A stretch of DNA of 59,337 nucleotides from a virus. A model generated the notes under the pieces. It was not told where the DNA came from. It ran no database searches and saw only the letters and a program-made list of their open reading frames with translations. The stretch covers positions 1 to 59,337 of IMG/VR virus record IMGVR_UViG_3300035684_000073; one strand, written 5' to 3'. Shown here piece by piece: positions 41,399 to 48,628 of this stretch (position 1 is the stretch's first letter; each line of letters starts with the position of its first letter). A program made the position numbers and the translations under genes.

Positions 41399-43387
41399 AT
41401 GCCGCCAGTAGCGGAGGCGCCGGCGCGCCAGGTCGAGCGCAATGCGCCGATCCTCATGCGCGCGGCGAACGTGCAACCGGGCTCCTATCAGGAGGCCGAC
41501 AATAGCGTCGAAATGGTCTGGTCGACGGGCGCCGCCGGAACGCGCTTCGACTTCTGGGAAGGTGAATATTACACCGAAGAGCTTTCGATGGATCCGGCGC
41601 ACGTGCGCCTCGATCGGTTGAACGCCGGCGCCTGCCTTCTGGACAGTCACCAGGATTATTCGCTCCGCGCCGTGCTCGGCTCGACCGTGCCGGGCACCGT
41701 GCGGATCGAGGGCGGGCAGGGGATCTCCCGTGTCGCTTTGTCGCGCGCCGCAGGCGTGGCCGATATCGTGCAGAACATCATCGACGGCCATATCCGCAGC
41801 GTGAGCGTCGGATACATGGTGCACACCTATCTTCGCACGGAACGGGAGGGCGAAAAGCCGCACCTTCTCGCGATCGATTGGGAGCCGGTTGAGCTTTCCA
41901 TGGTCGCCGTGCCCTTCGATGCCGGCGCGCAGGTTCGCGCCCGGAGTGCCTCGCAGGGGGGCTTGCACCCCTGCACAATCCGCGGCGCGCCCGCGACTTC
42001 AGGAGAAACGAATATGGATCCGGTAAATCCGGCGCCCGCGCCGAGCCCGACGCCTGCCATCACGCCGACGCCTTCGCCGGCGCCTTCGCAGGAAGAGCGC
42101 GGCAACGTCACGATCACGATCCGCTCGATCCGTGAGCGTGCCGCGGTGCTCGGCTCCGAAGTGGTGCTCGACCTGGTGAGCCGCCACGAAGAAACGCCGT
42201 TCACGGACGCGACGCTCAACGCCGAGCTGGTGACGCGCTTCGCCGCCGAGCGCTCGGCGCCGCCGATCGACAACGCGATCACGATCACGGCCGATGAAAC
42301 GGACAAGTTTCGCCGCGCGCTCACGGGCGCCCTTGTCGTCCGGATGCAGGACAGCTCGGCGAAGCCGGCGGACGGCGGCGAGTTGTTCGGGCACATGACG
42401 GCGCGCGAGATCGCCCGCGAGTGCCTGCAGCGCGCCGGCGTCAAGGGGCACGCGCAGATGGGGCCGTATGATCTCGTCAACGCCGCGCTCGGAATGCAGC
42501 GGCACGGCGCGCTTACGTCGACCGACTTCGCGATCGCGCTGCAGCAGGCGGGCAACCTGGCGATCCTGGACAGCTACCAGGTTCAAGGCGAGGACGACTG
42601 GAAGCAGCTTTCCCGCGAGAAGGCCGCCAACGATTTCCGCCCCCACAACCTGGCAGGCCTCACGGGAACGCCGGAATTCCTGGTGGTCGAGGAAAACGGC
42701 GAATATACCTACGCCGGCTTCCAAGACATCGGCGAGAGCTTCAAGCTCTGGACGGCGGGCCGCATCATCTCGCTTTCGCGGCAGCTGATTATCAACGATC
42801 AGCTCGGCCTCTTCGGCGATATGGCCGGCGCCCTCGGCCGCGGCGCCTCGCTTCATGAAGCAAACAGCTGGTGGGCGAACCTTCTCGGCAATCCCCTGCT
42901 GAGCGACGGCATTGCGCTTTTCCACGCAGCGCACGGCAATCTCGGCGCTGCCGCGGCCCTCAGTTTGACAACGCTCAACGCCGGGCGGGCCGCAATGCGT
43001 ATGCAGAAGGATCGCGACGGCGTGACGGCGCTCAACGTGACGCCGAAGTTCCTGATCGTCGGGCCGCTGCTCGAAGGCGTCGCCGAGCAGCTCGCCAGCC
43101 CGGCGATCGTGCCCGGAACCGCCGGTGCGGTGGTGCAGCCTTGGGTGCGCAACCTCACGATCATCGTGACGCCGCGGATCACCGATTATTCCTGGTATCT
43201 GCTCGCGGATCCGGCGCGGGCGGCGGCGATCATCCACGGTTATCTGCGCGGCCAGCAGGGTATCTACACGGATACCCGCGTCGGCTTCGAGGTCGACGGC
43301 GTGGAATATAAGGGCCGCACCGACTTCTCCGCAAAGGCGGTCGGGCACCAGGGCGCTTACCGCAATCCCGGCGCCGCGCCGGCCTGA
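41399..43387 (+). CDS. prohead protease / major capsid protein fusion
   Basis: The protein has 662 residues. Residues about 20-190 are an S78 prohead protease (H84 in LLDSHQDYS, S136 in IRSVSVGYMV, and LSMVAVPFDAGAQVRAR near its end). Residues 206-240 are a Pro-rich spacer. Residues about 240-655 are the major capsid part (ITADETDKFRRALTGALV, LTGTPEFLVVEENGEYTY, ISLSRQLIINDQLGLFGDMA, NVTPKFLIVGPLLEGVAEQL). Such fusions are known in related prophages. M206 has its own strong ribosome binding site, so capsid protein is probably also made alone in excess. The leader GGGAGAAGAGACTATG is shared with the endolysin gene. Confidence 0.9.
   Translation: MPPVAEAPARQVERNAPILMRAANVQPGSYQEADNSVEMVWSTGAAGTRFDFWEGEYYTEELSMDPAHVRLDRLNAGACLLDSHQDYSLRAVLGSTVPGTVRIEGGQGISRVALSRAAGVADIVQNIIDGHIRSVSVGYMVHTYLRTEREGEKPHLLAIDWEPVELSMVAVPFDAGAQVRARSASQGGLHPCTIRGAPATSGETNMDPVNPAPAPSPTPAITPTPSPAPSQEERGNVTITIRSIRERAAVLGSEVVLDLVSRHEETPFTDATLNAELVTRFAAERSAPPIDNAITITADETDKFRRALTGALVVRMQDSSAKPADGGELFGHMTAREIARECLQRAGVKGHAQMGPYDLVNAALGMQRHGALTSTDFAIALQQAGNLAILDSYQVQGEDDWKQLSREKAANDFRPHNLAGLTGTPEFLVVEENGEYTYAGFQDIGESFKLWTAGRIISLSRQLIINDQLGLFGDMAGALGRGASLHEANSWWANLLGNPLLSDGIALFHAAHGNLGAAAALSLTTLNAGRAAMRMQKDRDGVTALNVTPKFLIVGPLLEGVAEQLASPAIVPGTAGAVVQPWVRNLTIIVTPRITDYSWYLLADPARAAAIIHGYLRGQQGIYTDTRVGFEVDGVEYKGRTDFSAKAVGHQGAYRNPGAAPA
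42001..42016 (+). promoter_or_regulatory. internal ribosome binding site and start for the capsid part of the fusion
   Basis: AGGAGA (42001-42006) stands 7 bases before an in-frame ATG (42014, M206). A hairpin (GCAGGGG/CCCCTGC, 41953-41974) precedes it. Confidence 0.65.
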
Positions 43388-43415
43388 TCGCCGAGCGGCA
43401 ACCTTCGGCTGCAGA

Positions 43416-43450
43416 GGGCGGGTCCTTCGCGGGATCCGCCCTTCATTTTT
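43416..43450 (+). terminator. rho-independent terminator or attenuator after the capsid gene
   Basis: The arms GGGCGGGTCC and GGATCCGCCC pair over 10 bases (one G-T) with a 6-base loop, followed by TTCATTTTT. It lies inside the late operon, so it probably lowers expression of downstream genes rather than ending it. Confidence 0.7.
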
Positions 43451-43494
43451 CCGAGCCCGAATATCCGAGGCTCGAATTCATGGAGTTTTTCGAA

Positions 43495-43836
43495 ATGAGC
43501 GAAGTCAAGTTCGTGGCAATTCGCCTGCTGGCGACGTGCATGATCGCCGGTCTTCCGCGCAGCCCCGCCGAGGGTCTGCAGACGGTGCCCGAAGGCGAAG
43601 CAAAGCGGCTGATCGAAGCCGGCCAGGCGGTCGACGCCGAGGCCGATGCCGAGACTGCGCTGCGCGATCCCTCGGTTCCGCCGGGCAGCTTCGACGCCGA
43701 AGCCTTTATCGGGCGGTCGCTCGACCAGATCAGCGACGAAGAGATCGCCGGGCTGAGCGACGCCGATCGGGAGGCCGTGCGCCGGGCCGAGCAGGACCGC
43801 GAGAAGCCGCGCTCGGGCCTGCTTGATCGGCTCTAG
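43495..43836 (+). CDS. small late phage protein, function unknown
   Basis: The protein has 113 residues from the second ATG, which has GGAG 9 bases upstream. An in-frame ATG at 43480 is possible. MSEVKFVAIRLLATCMIAGL is followed by an acidic helical rest (FIGRSLDQISDEEIAGLSDA). It sits between capsid and DUF2190 genes. It shares with the product of 44497-44982 a pattern of a beta start, then EA..LIE.G.A.DA.A, so the two may be related. Confidence 0.55.
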   Translation: MSEVKFVAIRLLATCMIAGLPRSPAEGLQTVPEGEAKRLIEAGQAVDAEADAETALRDPSVPPGSFDAEAFIGRSLDQISDEEIAGLSDADREAVRRAEQDREKPRSGLLDRL

Positions 43837-43919
43837 GCCGTTCGCCTTTTCCGCGGGGATAGGCGCCCGCAATCATGGCCGCGGCAGTTGCCTCGGCCGA
43901 GCAAGAGGAACCAAGGAAA

Positions 43920-44252
43920 ATGCGCAATCTTCGGATGCAGAGCGGCGAAAATCTGACGCTGCTCGCCCCCTATGCCGTCTCGGGCGGCCAGGGGATGCTG
44001 GTCGGCCTGATCTTCGGCATTGCTTCGACAGCGGCGGCGCTCGGCGCTTCCGTCGCCGTGTCGACGCTCGGCGTTTACGATATCACGAAGGCCGCAGGCC
44101 AGGCCTTCGGCGTCGGCGCTGCCGTCTACTGGGACAACGCCGCCCGCAACGTCACAACCGTTGCCGCCGACAACACCAAAATCGGCGTGACGATCGCGGC
44201 GGCCGCGGCCGGCGATGCGGTCGCGCAGGTGCGGCTTAACGGCACCTTCTAA
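43920..44252 (+). CDS. DUF2190-like capsid accessory protein
   Basis: The protein has 110 residues if started at the ATG preceded by AGAGGA. An in-frame ATG at 43875 would add 15 residues. MRNLRMQSGENLTLLAPYAV then VSGGQGMLVGLIFGIASTAA and VYDITKAAGQAFGVGAAVYW follow the DUF2190 pattern of beta-helical capsid decoration or stabilising proteins. Its place right after the capsid gene supports this. A UUCG-capped hairpin follows the stop. Confidence 0.75.
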   Translation: MRNLRMQSGENLTLLAPYAVSGGQGMLVGLIFGIASTAAALGASVAVSTLGVYDITKAAGQAFGVGAAVYWDNAARNVTTVAADNTKIGVTIAAAAAGDAVAQVRLNGTF

Positions 44253-44496
44253 TCGCGCTTCGGCGCGATTGGGCGGGCGGCTCTGTGGCTTCGTCGAAGC
44301 CGCCCGCCTCAGTGCTCGGCCTCGCGGCCGGTTCCTTCCCAGAGCCGGGTTCTGGCCGGGCGTCTTAGACGCCTTCGGCCAGGCTCGCCCTAAGCCGCGC
44401 CGCACGCGGCTTTGGGCGGGTGTGCCCCTTTCCCGCGCAAACTGAGGCGGCGCGGGGCTCCCGTGTCGCTTCCCCTTCTTTCGAGGATCCGCGCAG
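44253..44496. other. 244-base gap with three hairpins
   Basis: No gene is seen. There are three structures: AATCGCGC-TTCG-GCGCGATT (44251-44270); an 11-base inverted repeat GGCGGGCGGCT/AGCCGCCCGCC (44272-44308); and GGCGTC-TTA-GACGCC (44359-44373), which repeats an element at 30218. None has a T run. Confidence 0.6.
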
Positions 44497-44982
44497 ATGA
44501 AGAAGATTTTCCTACACTCAGGCGCGATCGACGCCGCGCTGCAGTTCGTCGACGCCGGCAATTTCCTGACGATCGGCGAGGCCGGCCATGCCGGCACGAT
44601 CGGCGGGAAGGAAGCCGCGGCCCTGGTCGAAAGCGGCCGTGCGATCGACGCCGACAAAATGAGCGATCCCGACGGGCTCGACGCGCAAACCGTGCCGCAG
44701 CTGCAGGTGCTCGCCGAGGGGGTCGTGGTCGAGGGCACGCGAAAGCAGGATTATATCGACGCGATCCGCGCCGCCCGCCGCGAGCGCGTCGGAGCGCAGG
44801 CGATGCCCGCGGCGGTGCCGGCGCCAGGATCCGGGCAGCTGCCCGGCGAGACGGATCTGCCGATCGTGCAGATCAAGGATCCTTCGGCCGAGGGCGGCGT
44901 GCTGCGCGTCTCGGCACGCGGGATCGTGCCGCCCGATGAAGTCGTCGAAGTCGACGCACCTGCGGTGCCGGGCGGGGAGTAA
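44497..44982 (+). CDS. late phage protein, function unknown
   Basis: The protein has 161 residues. MKKIFLHSGAIDAALQFVDA is followed by KEAAALVESGRAIDADKMSD, a helical connector (LQVLAEGVVVEGTRKQDYID) and a Pro-rich end. It lies in the head-completion region. A structural or connector role is possible, but no family is recognised. Confidence 0.6.
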   Translation: MKKIFLHSGAIDAALQFVDAGNFLTIGEAGHAGTIGGKEAAALVESGRAIDADKMSDPDGLDAQTVPQLQVLAEGVVVEGTRKQDYIDAIRAARRERVGAQAMPAAVPAPGSGQLPGETDLPIVQIKDPSAEGGVLRVSARGIVPPDEVVEVDAPAVPGGE

Positions 44983-44988
44983 GCGGAG

Positions 44989-45303
44989 ATGCGGGACTTC
45001 GAGGCCGCAGGCCTGGCCGCCATCGCGACGACGTGGGGCGTGCAAGTGCTCTACACGGGCGCCGGCCTCGTTGCCGCCGAGCTGCCCGCGATCCGTTCCG
45101 ACGGAGGCGCGCAGACATTCCAAGGCGTGGGTTCGACGCTCAACCAAACCAGCTTCGAGATCCAGCAGCACGAATTGCCCGGCGAGCCCATGCCGGAAGA
45201 TCTGATCGAGGAAGTCGAAAGCGGCGAGCGGTTCCGGGTGCTGGAGCCGCGGCGCCGCGACGACGTGGCCGCCTGGCTCTTGATCGTGGAGCTTGCGGAA
45301 TGA
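44989..45303 (+). CDS. head-tail connector-like protein
   Basis: The protein has 104 residues: MRDFEAAGLAAIATTWGVQV, then LNQTSFEIQQHELPGEPMPE, then RFRVLEPRRRDDVAAWLLIV. It is beta-rich, with the size, position and overall look of gpFII-type head-tail joining proteins. It overlaps the next gene by 4 bases. Confidence 0.6.
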   Translation: MRDFEAAGLAAIATTWGVQVLYTGAGLVAAELPAIRSDGGAQTFQGVGSTLNQTSFEIQQHELPGEPMPEDLIEEVESGERFRVLEPRRRDDVAAWLLIVELAE

Positions 45304-45743
45304 CGGCCGCGCGCGAGCAGATCTTCGCCCTGGTCGACCAGCTGCTCGGCCTCGACGCCGAGGATCCGATCGCCGGTCTCGGCGAATATGAATTCGAGCC
45401 CGATCGGGATCCTGCGAAGTTTCCCGCCCTGCACGCTTTCGACGGCGGCGATCTGCCCCTCGAAGAGGAGACCGGCGTGCGGATGAAGGCGCTCACGCTC
45501 ACGATCGAGGGCTTCGTCCAGAAACCCGGCGGGGCCGCGGCGCGAGCTGCGCTTAACGAGCTGCACGCCGAAGCGGTGCGCCGGCTTATGAATAATCCGG
45601 CGCTGGAACGCTGGGGCATCAGGGAAACCGGGCCGCTGCGCATCGACACGGCCGAGCTGGCGAATAAGCGGCGCCGCGGCTTCAGCCAAGATTTCGAGAT
45701 CACTTATTCGACCGTTCCGGGCGATCCCGGCGCATTTGCCTAA
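45300..45743 (+). CDS. tail terminator / minor tail protein-like
   Basis: The protein has 147 residues from the overlapping ATG. MTAAREQIFALVDQLLGLDA then RMKALTLTIEGFVQKPGGAA then LNELHAEAVRRLMNNPALE is the helix-strand pattern of gpU/gpZ-type proteins that cap the tail tube. IDTAELANKRRRGFSQDFEI ends it. It stands just before the tail tube gene. Confidence 0.6.
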   Translation: MTAAREQIFALVDQLLGLDAEDPIAGLGEYEFEPDRDPAKFPALHAFDGGDLPLEEETGVRMKALTLTIEGFVQKPGGAAARAALNELHAEAVRRLMNNPALERWGIRETGPLRIDTAELANKRRRGFSQDFEITYSTVPGDPGAFA

Positions 45744-45758
45744 GAGGAGGAAACGAGA

Positions 45759-46991
45759 ATGGACCATGTAATTCGCCCCGAAAACGGGCTGCTGCTCATC
45801 GCCGTGCAGGCGCAGGAGGGTGTCGCGGCCGTGCTCGATCCCGCGCAGCACGGCGTGCCGGTGGAGCGCGACAGCGTCACCTATAATGGGCCGTTCGCAA
45901 CGGAAGCCGCCGGCGAGGCAACGGGATCCTATGTCGCCGGCGCGCCGCTGGTCATCGGGCAGCCGGCGACTATCGCCTTCCGGAGCCGGATCAAGGGCGC
46001 GAACGCCGCTTATACGGCGGGCGTGAAGCCGCCGCTGCACAATGCCCTGCTCGGCTGCGGCTTGCGTGGGCAGTTCACGGCGGCGATCGCGGCGGCCGCG
46101 CTCGCTGCCGGCACCGCCACGTCGGCGACCCTGCCCGTCGGCTTCGCCGCGACGGCGCAGCTCTATCGCGGGCAGCCGCTCATCCTTTCCGGCGGCGCCG
46201 GCGCCGGGCATCACCCGCTGATCACGGACTATACGGCTGGACGCGTCGCCACCTTGTCGGACACGTTCGCGCCGGCGCTCGACGGCACCACGCAAGCCGC
46301 GATCCCGGCAAACTGGACCTATGCGGGCACCAGCCCCCGCGACGCGGCCGCCCGTCTGCTCGACCATCCGGCGGTAACGATCGGCTGGTATGAGGATGGC
46401 AACCTCTACACGTGGATGGATTGCCGCGGAACGCTCGACGTCGAGGGCAGCTCGGCGCGCCCCGCGATCGGCGCTTTCTCCTTTTCAGGAACATATGTCG
46501 GCGTCGCACCCGCCGCCATTCCATCTAACGCCGTGGTCGCGCAGCATTCGGCGCCGACGCTGGTCAAGGGCGCGGGCTTACCGCCGGCGATCCTCGCCAA
46601 CCGAATTCAGCTTCCGATCAGCCGCTTCGCGCTTCGCGCCGGATCCGGCGTCGAAATGCCCGACGATCCGAACACGCAATATGGCTTCGGCGCCGGTCAG
46701 CTCGCGGGGAGAACCCCCACGTTCGACATGGATCCGCTGCGCACGCTGGTGTCGACCAGGAACGCGATCGCCGAGATTTCCGGTGCCTTGCAATATCCGA
46801 TCGCGCTTCGCCTCGGCGCCGCCGGCGCGGCGGGCAATCGCGTCGGCCTGGTGCTGCCGATCGCGCAGCCCACGACGGTCGACAATGCCATGCGCGGCCG
46901 CCTGCGCGCCGATGCGATGACTTACCAGGCGCTTTCGCCTGGCCGCGACGCGCAGGATCGAGACAGCGACCGCTTTCTCACCTTCTACTGA
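45759..46991 (+). CDS. major tail tube protein
   Basis: The protein has 410 residues. After MDHVIRPENGLLLIAVQAQE come beta strands typical of tube proteins, including PATIAFRSRIKGANAAYTAG and YEDGNLYTWMDCRGTLDVEG. AIGAFSFSGTYVGVAP marks the end of the core. The rest (about 250-410) is an additional domain with LQYPIALRLGAAGAAGNRVG. The position before the frameshifted chaperone genes agrees. A good AGGAGG stands 12 bases before the ATG. Confidence 0.75.
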   Translation: MDHVIRPENGLLLIAVQAQEGVAAVLDPAQHGVPVERDSVTYNGPFATEAAGEATGSYVAGAPLVIGQPATIAFRSRIKGANAAYTAGVKPPLHNALLGCGLRGQFTAAIAAAALAAGTATSATLPVGFAATAQLYRGQPLILSGGAGAGHHPLITDYTAGRVATLSDTFAPALDGTTQAAIPANWTYAGTSPRDAAARLLDHPAVTIGWYEDGNLYTWMDCRGTLDVEGSSARPAIGAFSFSGTYVGVAPAAIPSNAVVAQHSAPTLVKGAGLPPAILANRIQLPISRFALRAGSGVEMPDDPNTQYGFGAGQLAGRTPTFDMDPLRTLVSTRNAIAEISGALQYPIALRLGAAGAAGNRVGLVLPIAQPTTVDNAMRGRLRADAMTYQALSPGRDAQDRDSDRFLTFY

Positions 46992-47042
46992 GGCGGTCGC
47001 CCGCAGCCGATCGGTGAACCAAAACAAAGAAGGGGCAATCCC

Positions 47043-47666
47043 ATGATCAGAGCGTCAAAAGAACCGGTAGCCTGGCCGGTGCCGTGGAACCTGAAGCAGA
47101 CATTCTTCTTCCGGGCGGGCGATGTGATCGAGCGTGCGGAATTGGAAGGCGACCTGGACGGCGAGCACAGGTCAAGGGCTGTTTACCCGTTCGAACTCCA
47201 GGCGGCCTTCGAAGAGGGTATCACCGCTCTCTTGGGAGCCGACAGCCCGGACGGGGCGGAATTCATCGCACTGAGCGCGTCAGAAGCGGCCGGGGAGACT
47301 ATCGCGCCCGCGCAGGCTGCGCAGCTGGAAGCAGTGCGCGAGACGCTGATCGGGCAGTGGCCTCCGTATAAAGCGTTGAAGGCGCGGGAGGCGCGCCGGT
47401 TGAACATCGTCCCGGTTCAGGCCTTCATCCGCTACTGCACGGGCTGGCAGGGCGAAGGTTTACCCGAGTTCAAGAAAGGGAGGGACGGCATGGTATCGCT
47501 GACGCTGCTGTCAGATATCCCAGACCTGGTGCTGAGGGCCGGGGGAGCTTTCGCCTATTCGCTCCAATATGCCTCTGGTGAGACAAAAAACTCCGGTGCG
47601 CCCTTGCCGTCCGACAAAGGCCCGCCGACTTCGACTTCGGACACGCACCCGGCGGATGGGAAATAG
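47043..47666 (+). CDS. tail assembly chaperone, short (unshifted) form
   Basis: The protein has 207 residues: MIRASKEPVAWPVPWNLKQT, FRAGDVIERAELEGDLDGEH, then a helical part. By position between tube and tape-measure genes it corresponds to lambda gpG. The chain passes a slippery heptamer at codons 181-183 (aca AAA AAC). Most ribosomes would read on to TAG at 47664-47666. Confidence 0.75.
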   Translation: MIRASKEPVAWPVPWNLKQTFFFRAGDVIERAELEGDLDGEHRSRAVYPFELQAAFEEGITALLGADSPDGAEFIALSASEAAGETIAPAQAAQLEAVRETLIGQWPPYKALKAREARRLNIVPVQAFIRYCTGWQGEGLPEFKKGRDGMVSLTLLSDIPDLVLRAGGAFAYSLQYASGETKNSGAPLPSDKGPPTSTSDTHPADGK

Positions 47667-47884
47667 CGGGCGAGGTTTATGAACAAAACCCGCTACTCAC
47701 GCTCCCCCGCTGGGCATTCTCGGTTGTCGATCTCTGGCTCGACTGCCGCCGAATGGCCCCCGCGACGCTTCTCGGCAGCGGGGGCCGCGCGCTCCCGTGT
47801 GCGGGAGGCGTCGGCCAGCAGCCGGCGGCCCTGATGGACGCGTTTGCGCTGCTCGACGGTTGGACGGTCGAGGATAAGGGCTGA
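47043..47884 (+). CDS. tail assembly chaperone, -1 frameshift product (gpG-T-like)
   Basis: After slipping back one base on AAAAAAC (47585-47591), the new frame is open to TGA at 47882-47884. It would give 280 residues: 183 from the first frame and 97 from the second. The extension is a real-looking protein (DFDFGHAPGGWEIAGEVYEQ, then LLTLPRWAFSVVDLWLDCRR, ending FALLDGWTVEDKG). It lacks a start codon with a ribosome binding site, and its stop overlaps the next ATG (TGATG). In siphophages this ratio of two chaperones controls tape-measure folding. Confidence 0.8.
47585..47591 (+). promoter_or_regulatory. -1 ribosomal frameshift site A AAA AAC
   Basis: The heptamer lies in the reading frame as X XXY YYZ (codons ACA AAA AAC). 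It is the type known to give efficient -1 slippage in tail chaperone genes. Confidence 0.8.
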
Positions 47885-48549
47885 TGGTCGAGATCGTCGA
47901 CGTCCTGACGATCGATCGGCGTGCGCTCGATGCAGAAAAAGAGCGTCTCGTCCGGGGCGTTCTGCGCGCCGGCAAGCACACCATAACCGAGGCGACGAAA
48001 GTCCTAGAGCGCGACCTGGAAGCGCTGACGCGTTCGGCGGTCCCGGGCAGGCTGTGGCGCGCCTGGAAGTCCGATGTGTTTCCCAAGGGCGCGGCGCTGG
48101 CGCGTGAGCCGGTGGGCGTGGTCTATGTCAACGGGGGCGCGCGATCTCGCGGCGCGATATCGTTCTTTACCAGGCCTGGCCGGATCAAGGGCCGGTCGGG
48201 GCAGTATCTTGCGATACCTACCCCAGCAGCCGGATCGCGCGGCCGGGGCAGGGACCTGACGCCGAAAGAGTGGGAAAGGCGGACGGGAGCGAAGCTCCGC
48301 TTCGTCTACAGGCGCGGCAAGCCGTCGCTGCTGGTGGTCGATGAAGCGGTGCTCTCGGGCAAGAAGCAAGTCGCCCGGCTCAATACCGAAAGGCGCCGCG
48401 CCAGCGGCCGCGGGAACACGACGATCGTCGTGTTCTTCTTGGTCCCCTTCGTCAGCTACGGGAATAAAATCGCTATCGACCCGGTAGTCCACGCAGCCGG
48501 CGCGGATCTAGGCAAGGATTTCGCGACGCGAGTGAAGTCGCTGCCCTGA
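47884..48549 (+). CDS. tail protein, function unknown
   Basis: The protein has 221 residues. The N-terminus is helical (ALDAEKERLVRGVLRAGKHT). The rest is basic, with VGVVYVNGGARSRGAISFFT and KLRFVYRRGKPSLLVVDEAV. The end FVSYGNKIAIDPVVHAAGAD resembles DUF6441-like tail proteins found next to tape measures, but this is a weak match. It overlaps the shifted chaperone stop by one base and is followed by a terminator-like hairpin. Confidence 0.55.
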   Translation: MVEIVDVLTIDRRALDAEKERLVRGVLRAGKHTITEATKVLERDLEALTRSAVPGRLWRAWKSDVFPKGAALAREPVGVVYVNGGARSRGAISFFTRPGRIKGRSGQYLAIPTPAAGSRGRGRDLTPKEWERRTGAKLRFVYRRGKPSLLVVDEAVLSGKKQVARLNTERRRASGRGNTTIVVFFLVPFVSYGNKIAIDPVVHAAGADLGKDFATRVKSLP

Positions 48550-48594
48550 CCGTGGCCCGCCCGCCCGACCTTGATCCCTCGATGTAAACATTAG

Positions 48595-48618
48595 GCCGCC
48601 TCAGGGCGGTTTTTCTTT
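48595..48618 (+). terminator. rho-independent terminator before the tape measure gene
   Basis: The stem GCCGCC/GGCGGT (48595-48600 with 48605-48610, one G-T pair) with loop TCAG is followed by TTTTTCTTT. It ends 10 bases before the tape measure ATG, and the ribosome binding site overlaps its tail. Confidence 0.7.
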
Positions 48619-48628
48619 GGAGTTGAGC

